NCBI GenBank assembly: GCA_016647705.1
Contig: CM028333.1
Coordinates: forward strand, 13,599,616-13,663,615
Length of the DNA stretch: 64,000 nt
Direction: 5' to 3'
From: Eucommia ulmoides
Lineage: Eukaryota; Streptophyta; Magnoliopsida; Garryales; Eucommiaceae
The translations under genes and the position numbers were made by a program. Of this stretch, positions 23,493 through 35,347 are shown piece by piece. Numbering within the stretch: position 1 is the first letter of the stretch; every line of letters starts with the position of its first letter. The notes beneath the pieces are model-generated. The model searched no databases, was not told where the DNA came from, and was given only the letters and a program-made list of their open reading frames with translations.

Positions 23493-24373
23493 TAGGATTG
23501 GCAAATTGTATAAACAAGTTGTGTTTCGTGTTGTGTCGTGTCATGGTCTGACATGAACACGATAATACGAAACACGAACACGATACGATAATTTTTTGTG
23601 TTACACAATAACACGAAACCTATCAGGTAAACACAACACGATAACATGTCACAATAAACACATGTTCTACCTATTACACATTAAAGACCTATTAACACAT
23701 TTAAAAAAATAAAAATAATTATACTAGATCAGCAAAACAAACCAAACAATACAAAAAAATATAAATCCATCGTTTCAATAGATAAAAAAAAAATAAAAAT
23801 AATTATACTAGATCAGCAAAAACAAACCAAACAATACAAAAAAAATATAAATCCATCGTTTCAATAGATAAAAAAAATAAAAATATTCGTCAATATAAAC
23901 ATCATTCACATGAACACAAACAAATATAAACTATCAATAAATCCATAATAGAAATCATAAACGACTTTCCAATCACTTTACTCCTAAGGAGAAGGCAGCC
24001 AATTGATTTCATTTAGGTTTAGGGTTTGTAGAATACCTATATATAATGGATTAAATTATAATATTAAATAAAATTGGGATAATATGTGTAAATATATTTT
24101 AGTATATTTTTATTTTATAATAATTTATTAAATTATCGTGTGACCTATTAGATCTCAGATTATCATGCAACCTAGACATCCGATAATTATTATCGTGTCA
24201 CTTGTGTCGCCTATCGGGTTATCAGGTAAATCTGATAACCTGCTTTATTTCTTATCGTACTTATTGGGTCAGACCCGATAACGACCAGTTACCCAATAAG
24301 TTAAACCCATACCAATAATTTCGTATCGGTCTCATATCGTTCTATCGTGTAAATACCCATTTTGCTAGCCCTA
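23493..24373. mobile_element. Non-autonomous hAT-type element with 8-bp target duplication
   Basis: 881 bp flanked by TTTATAAG at 23485-23492 and 24374-24381, a perfect 8-bp duplication as made by hAT transposases. The ends are imperfect inverted repeats: TAGGATTGGCAAA on the left and TAGGGCTAGCAAA read inward from the right. Subterminal regions are filled with ACACGA and TATCGTGT-type motifs in both orientations. Subterminal repeats of this kind are common in hAT elements. No transposase is encoded. Confidence 0.88.
23702..23886. repeat. Tandem duplication of about 88 bp inside the hAT element
   Basis: A block containing AATTATACTAGATCAGCAAA, ACCAAACAATACAAAAAA and ATCCATCGTTTCAATAGATA occurs twice back to back with length changes only in A runs. 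Confidence 0.9.
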
Positions 24374-24381
24374 TTTATAAG

Positions 24382-25811
24382 TTTAACATTATTAAAGAAA
24401 GGATATGACAATCAACATGTTTTTTGTTTCTCAGATTGTCAAGGAATTAAGGAATTACTGTCAAATTACTCCCAAAATTTTGACGACAGAAACATGTTTA
24501 TCAAGCGTCAATCTAAATATTAATTCCAAAATTTTGAGAGCGGGAACGGAAACAGTAACCAAACCAGGCCTAAATCGTAAAAGTTATACTTTTGCTGGGT
24601 GGGATTTCCTCAATAAATTTGAGACCAATGGGTGATTAAGCCCAATGCTCAATTGGCCCAACAACCACCTCCGGAGCCTGAAATTGAATGGATATTTTAA
24701 GGGGATGTTTGGATCAATTCATAAATTTTAAAATTTGTGGCCCAATTCTTAATGTAGTACTGTTTGGATAGCGTTAACAAAACCAGTAGGAATTAGGTGT
24801 GCACGAGGTCGGATCGGTTAGATAGGCCTGGAAAATGGAGTCGGGCCTGATCCGACATCTGAATCGGTGGGTTCAGTTTTGTAGGCACAGACCCCATTTC
24901 AGCCACAAAAATAGTCCGATTTGAGTCATTTCAAGCCGGTTAGGCGGGTTTCTACATATACTAGGAATCATTATTTTCTGTATTTGGTAAAATGAGAAGC
25001 AAATAATGAGCATTAATTACTTTTCTGTAATAGAATAAATATTTTTTTTTTACCTTTATTTGAACATCACCCCTGCTGCTGCATAGTAGAAAATTGGAGT
25101 TAATTAAGAAGATTTGCAAAATATAGAGGTTTATGTGTTCAATTTGAAAGCACATGATTTAAAGTGAAGTGCTACCTTAAAATTAGGGATGCAAAGTGTA
25201 AAATGAGAAGAAAGCATATCCGACTTGGAAGAGTGGAGTGCACGACTGTATGCAATTTTGGTGCTTAATCAAATTAAAAAGAAAAGAGTGATGGAGCCAC
25301 ATATTTGATTGTAGCCAGCTGGAGAATAATGCATTTGAAGTGGAACCCAAGTTGGGCTGGCAAGCACATTGACGACCACTCCGTGTCAGCCATTTCTAAC
25401 CTATATTATACTTTACAATCCAGTAACAAAGATGACGTGTTTCTATTTTTTCGGGTTCTACTTCTACTAAATTGATTGAGATGGGATGCGACTAAAATCT
25501 TATTTTCATTTTCATTTTGGAGTATTTTTAGGGATAGTGGTGGCCGGTGAATAATAGTGGCCATTGGCATCTGAGTGATAGTAGAAATAGTTTTGTGAGA
25601 GTAAATAAGAATTAATATTTTTTTGTCCTCAGATTCATAAGAAATAATCCCAAATTACTCACAAAATTTTGGAAAGAAAAATGTGTTTACCCAATGTATT
25701 TCTCTACATTAATTTCAAAATTTTGGGAGCAAGAACATGGATCAAGAAACAGAAATAGTAACCGAACGGGGCCAAAATTTCTACAATTTATATGTAAAAG
25801 AGAAAATTACA
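24382..25811. other. Intergenic with small transposon remnants
   Basis: Two diverged copies of one repeat, at about 24432-24575 and 25627-25775, share TCTCAGATT...ATTACT-CAAAATTTTG and end GAAACAGTAACC-AACC-GGCC; a third relative is at about 38213-38375. A fragment near 24796-24960 (GTGTGCACGAGGTCGGATCG) looks like a truncated hAT-type end. ORFs at 24405-24635 and 24961-25155 fall in these repeats and are not supported as genes. Confidence 0.5.
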
Positions 25812-25814
25812 TGT

Positions 25815-26220
25815 TCGGACCATGAGTTTTGAGATTTGTCAAATTTTATATTTATTTTAATTCTGTAAAATAAAAAATAATGTTAATAATTTTGGATGAA
25901 AAATAAATTATGCTCAACACATGACCTTCTAATAAAAATATTTTCTTTATTCCATCGCTCTACTAAATTTAAAATATTTTCTCCTAACAATTTTAGTTTT
26001 CTCTCTCTCATTCTTCGTACGAACGGTTGATAGAAAGACATTAGTGAAAAATGTGTTAAATGTAGTGGAATAATGAAATATTCTCATTAGAATGTCACAT
26101 GCTGAACACAATTAATTTTTTATCTAAAATTATTAGTAATATTTTTAATTTTGTGAGATTAAAATAAATATAAAACTCGAGGACCAAGCATACAATTTGA
26201 AAATCTCAATATCTACTTAA
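25815..26220. repeat. Foldback (MITE-like) element of about 400 bp
   Basis: Two imperfect arms of about 150 bp in inverse orientation. Left-arm blocks TTTTATATTTATTTTAAT, TAATAATTTTGGATGAAAAA and CTCAACACATGACCTTCTAAT match the complement of right-arm blocks near 26180, 26120 and 26090. No clean target duplication was found. Confidence 0.65.
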
Positions 26221-26328
26221 AACCTCATCCCATATTTTAGGAATTGAAAATAGAATCATATTATATCACATGTCATGTTGACATGGACACATAAATCCAC
26301 GTATTAAATTGAAAGTTCTGCAATGCAA

Positions 26329-26425
26329 CATGGTACAATGGACTATTATATATTGGTGTCAACTTTGTATTTGTTGCATGGTACAATGGACTATTATATA
26401 TTGGTGTCAACTTTGTATTTGTTGT
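26329..26425. repeat. Tandem duplication of about 48 bp
   Basis: CATGGTACAATGGACTATTA...TTGTATTTGTT appears twice in a row with no mismatch visible. Confidence 0.92.
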
Positions 26426-26744
26426 GATGTATCACGTCAGTACAGTGAATAAAAATTATTGTATATTTTTTATGTAAAGAGGAATAAAAAATAGAAGTTT
26501 TTATTTTTTTAGCCCTTACTTAAGGGTTAATTTAGTAAAGAAACCTGTAAAGCAATCATGTTGCAATTTATTCTCTCTTTTTTTATAAAAAACATCGGTA
26601 ATGTATAGTTATTAATAATTGAAAAAAGTTGTCAATGAATATTTATACCTCTATGTATATAATGGCGAAACTCTAACATTTTCATTCATTTTTCAACCTC
26701 TTTCTCTCTGTTTCAGTCGCTTTCACTCTCACCCCAGTTTCCAG

Positions 26745-26892
26745 TCGCAACCCTACCATCACCACCACCGAAATAATCTGCCGCAAACCGTTTGTTCCCA
26801 CCATTACCACCGGAGAAACGATCCGCCACGAACTACCACCACCCCCCGAAGTCTGTCCGCCATGAACTAGGCGCCGCCGTGGATCGGTCCAT
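26745..26892. repeat. Left copy of a direct repeat flanking the LTR element (partner at 36797-36883)
   Basis: CCTACCATCACCAC, GAAATAATCTGCCGCAAA, CCCCGAAGTC and CGTGGATCG occur in the same order and orientation at 36797-36883, on the other side of the 26900-36718 element. It is far longer than a target duplication. An 83-aa ORF at 26619-26870 is unsupported. Confidence 0.6.
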
Positions 26893-27730
26893 CACTCTTT
26901 GTAACGGCCCAATTTCCCAAGGCTACCACGCGGTTTCTCTCTAAGGAGAATTCTATCCCAAATACTTCACCATTTATAAATAAATTAATATTACTAATAA
27001 TTCCACTCTGATACCGATACTACTCTGTAACGACCCGGTTTCCCAAGGCCGCCACGCAGTTTATCCATTTGGAGAACTAACGCTAAAACTGAATCATCAA
27101 TATTTCATTTCATCAAATCTGATAAATTTTACAATCATAAGGCGATAATTTTTAATTATCGATTTATTGAGTTAATTTTACAACAGTAAATAATAAATAA
27201 TTCTTTTGTTAATATTAATAACTCTTTTATTATTTATAACTTTTTTGTCATTAACAACTCTTTTGTTATTAACTTTGTTGTTATTAAAACTAAAACGGAA
27301 TATTAATAACCATATAATAGTAAGCCTTTTGTTATTAACCCTTAATAACTATTATTAACTCTACTGTTAATAACCAATAATTCATTATTAAAAAATTTGA
27401 GAAATTTTATAATATGACGACGATAATTATAATTATCGAATTCATCAATTCAATTTTACAACTGTAAATATTAAATACAACTATTACAAATTAAATAGAA
27501 ATTTAAATAAATTTTTTGTCGCCATTTCATTCTCACTGACCCTCCAATTAAAATTGTGGGGTTGTGAGCCAATACTTAGTAGAATTTCAACCCCTCTAAT
27601 ACGTGCATTTAATTTAATACAACAAATAAACACATAATTTCCACATAATCATAATTATTTCATAGAATTTAACAGTTAAAATTCGACAACAATAATAACA
27701 TAAATCACATAATAGAAAAATTAAATACAG

Positions 27731-30059
27731 TGTCCTTGCCTTGCATTTACTTCATGGACTCCGAGACGACGATGGTGGCTTAGCTCTCGGCCGAATCTAA
27801 TGTCACAACTCCGCTGATAGTCGACTCCTCCAATCGCTCACGGTCCTCGCTCCCGACGTCGCAGATTTTTGGAAGACCATTTCCATCTATGGGACCCCGA
27901 CCCGGTAAGCCCTCACTCTGCGTTTATTTTGGCTAAATCTAAATTTGATTTCCTAGATCTAACAACGATTGGTCTCCCTTCGCCAGTCGTCGAGTGGCTT
28001 GGATCCAGGTTTTTATTTTTCGCTCCCTTTTTCTCCTTGAATTCTGATCTGTTATAGTTTTCCATCCTTTCATTTTTTACTCTAAGAACTTTCAATCTAA
28101 ACTATTTGATTTAGATTTCAATTTCAACTGTTGCTTCGATTGCTTATTTCTTCGATTTTTTTTTCTGATATATTTCTTTTTCACTTTTAGAATCTCCAAT
28201 TGATGCTTGGACAGTGACCCCCTGGAGTTGAAGCAATGTCATTTCCTAATTAACAGACCCCTTTTTAGTTATGTTTAACTAACCTATACCCTAAGTTCCG
28301 AATCCACAAACAAATTTTTTTCCCCCTTTTTGTTACAATACTTTTGTTTATGTTCTTAGAGAACTGGGAATGCAAACTAAAATCTGGGACAAAAACGCTA
28401 AGGTGGTATTTGTTTAGTGTTTTTGCTCTTCAATTTCTATTTTTGTTCCTCCTAAAACCACTTAGGTAGTGTTTGTTTTAATGCGAATTGGAGCTTCCGA
28501 ATTGCAATTGGAAATGAACGCATGTAAAAATCTGAAACATAACCGAATTCTTCCTTTTCTTCTCCAAATTTTCAGTTCTAAATTTTTTCCCTTTTGTACA
28601 GATGATGAATGTCTTCAAGCTCAGGGTGGAGGTGGCGAGTGCCCATGGGATGGTGGCGAAATATGGTTAGGGATCATTTCTTGCCGTCTTCATCGATGTC
28701 ACCAACTCCAAGTACTCTCTCTCTCTTTTCAAATTTGCATTATTGGTGTATCAATATGTGTGTTTGTGTATATTGTTTGTTTAGTTTTAATGTATACTCA
28801 ATTTGTAGGATGGATTCATACTGCTTTGTTACCTTTAAACCGTCATCGTCAATTAAGTATTGTGCTTTGTGGTAATGCTTAATCTTGGGAAAGCTAATGC
28901 GTAAATTGTTGACTAGAATGACGTTTTATTTGCAAATAGCTGAAAATATATTGTATGTGGTTTGTGATTTTCATCTTATTTGGCATTTTGTGATGCAACC
29001 CTTCACATTTAAGACCTCACCTCTTAGCCCGATCTCATTTGCAAGTTGTGGCCTTCGATCCAGGTTCTTTTTCTCTCTCTTCTCTAATCTATTCAGTGTG
29101 TGTGTGATTTGTCTCTCTACAGTTTAAATTTTAGGTTTCAATGTTGATTATGTTTATGAATTCGATTAAATTTTGGTTTTTCCTTCGACTTAGTTTAATT
29201 AGTATTTTTGGTCTATGAATTCGATTGACAATATTTTTATTCGATTCATCAATCGATTCATATATAATTGAGATTGTGTTATGTTTTTCCTTCAGGCACG
29301 GGTTTAATTCATGCATACTCAAATCAGGTTAAATTTGCATTTGTTTTTGTTCTGTTCCCTGTTTCTATTTCTGTTCTTGTTCCCTGTTTCGGTTTCCATC
29401 TTTGTTTACATTCCTGTTTCTATTCCTGCTCCCTGTTTTTGTTTTTGTTTTTTTGTTTTTGATCCTGCTTCTGTTTCTATTCTCTGTTAGAGAAATATAC
29501 ATGTTTCCGTTTCTGTTTCTGTTTTTTGTTTGTTTTGCTACCGATTGTAGAGAATTTTGGCAAACATTGAAACTAACAACGGTTATAAATTTTGTTTTTT
29601 TTACTGTATTTTGTTCCGCGAATAATGGATTGACATGCCATCAACTTGAGTAATAGATTTTAGCGGGTTAACTGTGATTGGCTTTCAGACTTATTTAATC
29701 ATGCGTTTGTGTATTAACCATGGTTCAAATTCTTGGTTAAGTTTTTTTTTTAAATAAAATAAAATTGTTGGAACCCTTTATCATAGATCACTATTTAATG
29801 TATTGAGTTGTAAAAACTCATTCGGTTTCTTCTGTATTTTTTTTATCTCTATTGTTTACTTTTATATCAACACCATTTAAGGTCTCACTCTTTTTTTGCC
29901 CTTACTAAGTTCCCTGTTCATTGTCGTGTACCTTTTTTTTTGCTCTTGCATGCACAGAAATCCATAGGTGTACTCATCTCTGACCTCTTTCAAATATGTT
30001 TTTTTTTTTTTTATTTATTTATTTATGTGGAATGCTTCACTTCAAAGTTTGAATTGTAG
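27731..30059 (+). pseudogene. Host gene fragments of unknown origin within the LTR
   Basis: This stretch is less AT-rich in patches and shows exon-like blocks with splice-like borders. One block at about 27745-27903 ends at a CCCG-GTAAGC donor. Another starts after TTTTGTACAG at 28602 and reads MMNVFKLRVEVASAHGM with a stop soon after, to about 28711. The latter faintly resembles the start of a C2 domain, but I cannot name it. Between them is T-rich, intron-like sequence. The fragments precede the LETM1 piece in the same orientation; whether they came from one locus or several is unknown. Confidence 0.4.
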
Positions 30060-30600
30060 GAAGCTTCGGTAAGGAGGTTGAATGCACGTATAGGATCTGC
30101 AAAGTTTCTTCAAGAGACTGTTAAAGAGATGGCAAAGGTAGTGTAGAGCTTGCGGAGTGGAGAAATCAAGAAAACAACAGAAGATCTTGATGAATTTTTG
30201 AATAAGGTCACTTCATATTTACACTGAACTTTGCTGTTACATTATTTATTTTCTACATATTAGAATTTAATACTCAAAACTGGATTTTGACAGGTTAGGA
30301 CAAGAGGTGGTGTCTCAAATGAGGAAATCTTAGGATTTGCTAAATTGTTCAATGATGAGCTAACACTAGATAACATCAGCAGGTTGCAATTGCTACCATT
30401 GTTTTTTGTCTTATTTGATATTTGATTTGACGGTGCACCCTAATTTTTGTTTGTTTATGCACCTTATTTTTCAACATTATTCAATGTTCGGGTTTTAATG
30501 TGATCAGGCCCGGTTAGTGAATATGTGCAAGTATATGGGAATTAGTCCTTTTGGAACAGATGCATATATGTTAAATGCTTCGCAAGAAATTGCAGTGGTG
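30060..30600 (+). pseudogene. LETM1: LETM1-like mitochondrial protein gene fragment with introns
   Basis: Three exon pieces were recognised. 30060-30206 follows an AG acceptor and reads LNARIGSAKFLQETVKEMAK, then a TAG, then SGEIKKTTEDLDEFLNK. 30294-30382 reads VSNEEILGFAKLFNDELTLD. 30508-30600 reads RLVNMCKYMGISPFGTDAY before similarity fades. These match the conserved matrix-side core of plant LETM1 proteins, inner-membrane factors involved in ion balance and translation in mitochondria. Introns with GT and AG borders are kept, so this is a copied genomic fragment, not a retrocopy. The in-frame stop, a one-base loss at the third exon start and the missing ends make it a pseudogene. Confidence 0.85.
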
Positions 30601-30735
30601 AGATACATCGTTCTTTTTGCCCCTACCCTCCCCAGAAAAAGTAAAATGAAAAATGCAGCTAAAGGTGGCAAAAAGACATATTTGGGTGGCTTGGGGCGGG
30701 TATTAAAAAATAATGAGGTTTCAAAGTGTAATTAA

Positions 30736-31739
30736 TCTATATAAGTTAAGTAGTAAAAAGTGGATTTGAACACGAAATGATCAAAATGTCATTTGACGGT
30801 AACGATTGATCTTAACTGAATAGTAATTAGAATAAAATTGAGATGTGAGGGGTCCGTGTGTTTATTTTCAAATGTGGTTCTATCGAACACCAATTTCATT
30901 TATCAAGTACCAAAAATGTCATTGTCTCTTAATATATATATTTTTAATTTTTAAATATTTCTTTAAACAAAATTGTATTGTAATCATTTAATTTTTTTTT
31001 TTTGTGTAATTTTTCATTTTTTTTTTGTATTTTAATTTCTTTTAGGGTGTATGAACTATGAAACATAAAAAAGAAATCAATTGGAAACTCTCTTAATTGT
31101 TAGTCTTAATTGTTAGTTATTATTGATATTCAATATTAGTTATTGTTTTCAGACGCCCTTCCATTCCAATGCCCTATTCTCTGTTGCCGAAAGGTATTTT
31201 CGATTCCTTCATTTTTCATGTTTTTGATCATCACTGATATAGAAAAATTTGTTTGCTATTTCCGTTCATTGATATAGCAAAAAATTGTTTGTTGTTTAGT
31301 GTTTTAATAAGTTCTCTTGAAGAAAATTGTTTTAATAAGATTGCATAAGAGACTCAACCCTTATTTTTGTCTAGGTGCTACAGACATTTGACGACGTGCA
31401 TTTCTCTTTTCCCTATTATATGTGGATTAATAGTTCTTGAGTTTTGATTGTGTTTGCGTATTGATTTCAATAGCATTTCCATGTTGTAATTAACTATTGT
31501 TATGTACAACAATTTGATTTTAATTTTTTCATCTGGCTAATTGGTACTGTGTAGTTGAGTTCTTATTGTATGCAGATAATTTTTTCTAATTGGGTTGTAA
31601 AAATAATTATTCTGAATTATTTTCTGTACGTGGATATTTTCAGGTTAAGTTCATATGATAGCAAAATAAATTGATATAATTGTCCTAAATAATGATGTAT
31701 GTTTTACGCCCGTGCCTTCAGGCACGAGTTATACACTAG
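30736..31739 (+). mobile_element. Helitron-like non-autonomous element
   Basis: The 3' end has a hairpin (CGTGCC at 31711-31716, loop TTCA, GGCACG at 31721-31726), then 13 bases later CTAG at 31736-31739, followed by T. This is the Helitron 3' signature (hairpin, CTRR, T flank). The best 5' end is TCTATATAAG at 30736, preceded by A, as Helitrons insert between A and T. No Rep/helicase is encoded. The 3' end is stronger than the 5' end. If the true 5' end were further left, the LETM1 fragment would be inside the element. Confidence 0.65.
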
Positions 31740-32060
31740 TATATATATATATATGGCTTTGAAATGTTGCCTTCCAAATTTTCATGGCCATGTTTTTTTT
31801 AAATTTATTTATTTATTTTATTTACATTAATAATTTTTTTGAAATAAAAAAAAAAATTGATTATATCTCATAATTTTAAAAAATATATTCTAAACAATAC
31901 AATAGTCCCAAAACTTTTAAAAGTCAGTTTAAAATTATTATTTAACCCAAAAAATTATCAAATATTATTTATACCATAAATTTGCAAAACAATCCCAAAA
32001 ATATTAAATTTGTATAAAATAATAATATTTTCAAAATATAAATTTTCTGGGTATTACAAT

Positions 32061-32085
32061 ATACCCCCCTAAATAAATTTCGTTC
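32061..32085 (-). other. Polypurine tract of the Tekay-related element
   Basis: The minus strand reads GAACGAAATTTATTTAGG and continues into a six-G run, ending two bases before the LTR start TGTAATACCC. It is the best evidence that the 26900-32058 sequence is a 3' LTR on the minus strand. Confidence 0.75.
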
Positions 32086-34355
32086 AAAACAATAATAATT
32101 TAGAATCATACTAAGTATCTTATTTGCCGAATCAAAATACACTAATGCATATGCAACTAGTGCATTTTAAAAAGCCAAATTTTTATATCGTTAACAACTA
32201 TCCCCAATAGGCTCAACAATCGTACCACTCTCTGATTCTACTTAACACTAGTAGTGGACCAATATCTATCTGAATTATTTTACTGGTGCACTGTCTTCAT
32301 AATACAAAAACCATTTATGAATCAATTTTTTTTTTTTAACCAAAATCATCTTTCCAACAAAATATACCCACTTATTTGGCAGTATTGAAATCCTAACAAA
32401 ATATCACCAAAATAGAATATTCAAATTTAAATCAACTAGTCAACTCACTTGTATATAATAAAATACCATATTTTCTTGCCAGCCATAGGATCGTTTACCT
32501 TACGATCGAGAATTATAACGGTATCGTAACTTGTCCATCTGTGCAATCTAATGTTGGTTTACCTCACGATCGGGAGTTATAAAAGTACTGTAACCTATTC
32601 ATATGTGCAATCTAATGTTGCAATAAGTGTCAGAGCTATTTAATATCTCCAATGGTAGGAGTCAACACGTGGTATAAACCACCATATCATGATGATAATC
32701 ATCATCATCATCATCAACAACAACAACCGATTATCAACCACCTGCAGGACTTGCCCTCCTGTCAGGTCACAACATATCGTCCTACAGGACATGTCCTCCT
32801 GTTAGAACCAATAACATCTCGTAGAACATGCCCTCATGTTGAGATCATACTATGGCATAGTCGGATAATAAAAATCACTTTTATCGAGAATTATAACGGT
32901 ATCGTAACTTGTCCATCTGTGCAATCTAATGTTAGTTTACCTCACGATCGGGAGTTATAAAAGTACTATAACCTATCCATATGTGCAATCTAATGTTGCA
33001 ATAAGTGTCAGAGCCATTTAATATCTCCAATGGTAGGAGTTAACACGTGGTATAAACCACCATATCATGATGATAATCATCATCATCATCAACAACAACC
33101 GATTATCAACCACCTGCAGGACTAGCCCTCCTGTCAGGTCACAACATATCGTCCTACAGGACATGTCATCCTGTTAGGACCAACAACATCTCGTAGGACA
33201 TGCCCTCATGTTGAGATCATATTATGGCATAGTCGAATAATAAAAATCACTTTTCATATTTAAAAATTTACTTGATTCGCATCACGTTATAAAATAATTC
33301 ATTTTAATAAACATTTTCTTTTCACATTTTAGTACGAAAATATAATTTGACAATTTACATAGAAGACCATGCATACGATGTCTTCATAATATAAAAGAAT
33401 TTATTGATCAAATATATTTATCAACACCACTTTTCAAAATGTAACATAAATATAACTGCACGTTGAGCCGAAATAAAATTCCAGAGCTACCATCGCAATA
33501 AAACAATGCATTAAAATCAACCAATCAAATTATTTTGATATATCATAAAATACTGCACACATATTTCCCTAATTACCATAGGATCATTTTCACCTCATGA
33601 TCGGGAGTTACGACAGTATCGTAACCTGTACAATTGTGTCATATAAGGTAACTATCAGTGTTACGACCATTTAATATCTCCAATGGTAAAAGCAACAAAA
33701 TGGTATAAACTACCATATCAACAACATAATCAACTACCTGCAAAACTTGCCCTCTTGTCAGGTCTCAACATAACATATCAACATACATCTTACATGACAT
33801 GCCCTCCTGTAAGGACAAATTACATCTCGCAGGATATACCCTCCTAACAAGACGACTAAGTGATAACAGGATAATAAAAATCATTTTTCACTTTTAAACA
33901 AATTTTTTTACTTGATCCATTAATTATCATAAAACTGTCCATTTTCATTAACATTTTTTTCACAATTTAATACGAAAATAAAATTTGATAATTTATATAA
34001 AAGACTAACACCTTTTAGCCTGTCTTTTCAATTTAACAATATATCTTATGATCCACGACTAACACGACGACACTAACCCAGCCTCACTTTACTTATCGTA
34101 GGTAAATTGTATTAATCAAACGCCACCTAAGATGTTTATATGTTCAAATTAAAACTGTAGAGACCAAAGTGAGATTTTAGTCAAACTTCGAGAGCACAAA
34201 GTGTCCAAAAGTACAAAATGATCATAAACAACCAAATTGAAACCAAAGGTACAAATTGAAACTATAGGGACTAAACTGTGCAATTTGGCTAACTAAAAGG
34301 TCCACACAGACAACCATACCATAATTTAGGGGCCAAAGATAGAATTTTCCAAGTA
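32086..34355. other. Non-coding interior of the Tekay-related element
   Basis: No gag or pol motif was found on either strand. It is dominated by the large tandem repeat described separately, plus AT-rich spacer and a stretch near 34140-34330 with typical repeat phrases (GGGACTAAACTGTGCAATTT). Confidence 0.55.
32490..33895. repeat. Large tandem repeat: two close copies and one diverged copy
   Basis: Copies of about 370 bp at about 32504-32885 and 32886-33252 share ATTATAACGGTATCGTAACT, AATATCTCCAATGGTAGGAG, GACTTGCCCTCCTGTCAGGT-like and ACATCTCGTAG blocks. A third, diverged copy lies at about 33578-33870. Inside each are shorter 40-50-bp modules of the form CAGGACATG-CCTCCTGT. A CAT/CAA trinucleotide run varies in length between copies. 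Confidence 0.88.
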
Positions 34356-34360
34356 GAGTC

Positions 34361-35158
34361 TAATAAGGGTATTTTTTGCCACCTCTGAGTCAGCACTTGA
34401 GACCCAGTCATGTGTCAATCCTCACAATGACAGGGACGTATTCCGGAATCCGCAACGCCACGTTGGAGCATACACCGACTACGACTCCTCCTTGGAATCT
34501 CATTTGCACCCAGGCAGGAGAGAAGAGCCCCGCAAAGACGTGCCGCTCTGAGCTCTACACCGTGCCTTTAGCGATCAGTTTCAGGGACTCAGTCGCTCAC
34601 CTCAACCGACTCCCATTTTCACCTTGTTTCTTCTTCAGGACTCCACGGATCTCTGTGCTTCTTCACCAGCTCATCGCCACAGGCCTGTCAAAAGCCCGCG
34701 GGCTTCGCCAAATGGGCCTAAAAACCCAAGCCCAACCATTATCTCCTAAACACCCCAGATTATCGGCTAAACACAGGGTTTCGACTAATTAATCGTGTTT
34801 AGGCCCGACTAATCATTTCCAACGCCTATATATATCGGGGGCTATGTAAGCTCGAAATACGCTTTAATGACTTTACATTACGCGCAAGTTCATTTGTTTA
34901 CTTGCTATATTTTGTACATTTTCTCTCTGAGCGCTGATTACCACGCCGGAGGGATTTTATCGGGATAAACCCCGGTCTGAACCTTCTACAAGTACACTCT
35001 CTGAGGAGTAGGACTCTGGGCACAGCAGGTCAATCCTCCCAGGACCCAGCACAGTTCACGCGAGGACTTTTTAACCGACGACTCCACCTCAGCAAGAGGA
35101 CCCACCTGTCATCCGACTAGACTATACTCGAGGTGTGTACCAGTTTTATGCACCAACA
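34361..35158 (+). mobile_element. Solo LTR of a Tat/Athila-like element
   Basis: 798 bp flanked by perfect GAGTC duplications at 34356-34360 and 35159-35163. It ends GTACCAGTTTTATGCACCAACA, a typical end for LTRs that precede a TTGGCGCC-type PBS. It begins TA instead of TG, one G-to-A change. A TATA-like CCTATATATATCGGGGGC lies near 34825, followed by ACGCCGGAGGGATTTTATCG, a usual U5 phrase. The interior and second LTR are missing, so it arose by LTR-LTR recombination. The 138-aa ORF at 34376-34792 has no domain and is part of the LTR. Confidence 0.88.
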
Positions 35159-35163
35159 GAGTC

Positions 35164-35347
35164 TTTTATTTCATTGTTTCTATGCAATTTTCATTGTTTT
35201 ATATATATCTGCAATTTTTTTTAAATGACAAACGAAATTTATAAATTATACTAAAAATATTATTTTTAAATATTAATCAATTTATTATGAGTAACGGGTA
35301 TCATAACTCAAGCCTAGAGTGGTCACAAACCCGCTTCGATATCACTT
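35164..35347 (-). other. PBS side of the Tekay-related element
   Basis: The minus strand reads TGATATCGAAGC at 35344-35333, three bases after the LTR end. It matches the initiator-tRNA-Met PBS TGGTATCAGAGC at 9 of 12 positions. The rest is AT-rich leader. Confidence 0.6.

Larger units (their letters stand above)
26900..32058 (-). repeat. 3' LTR of the Tekay-related element, interrupted
   Basis: Element-sense start TGTAATACCC at 32058; end GGGCCGTTACA at 26900. The outer parts 26900-27730 and 31740-32058 align by eye with 35348-36180 and about 36390-36718. The middle 27731-31739 is foreign (host gene fragments plus a Helitron-like sequence) and replaces about 215 bp present in the other LTR. 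A roughly 126-bp block is duplicated in tandem at 26900-27025 and 27026 onward in both LTRs. Confidence 0.65.

Noticed and set aside
28469..28882. 137-aa ORF
   Set aside because: It reads across the exon-like block in another frame and through intron-like sequence; the supported frame starts at the acceptor at 28602.
34376..34792. 138-aa ORF
   Set aside because: Contained in a solo LTR; no domain.
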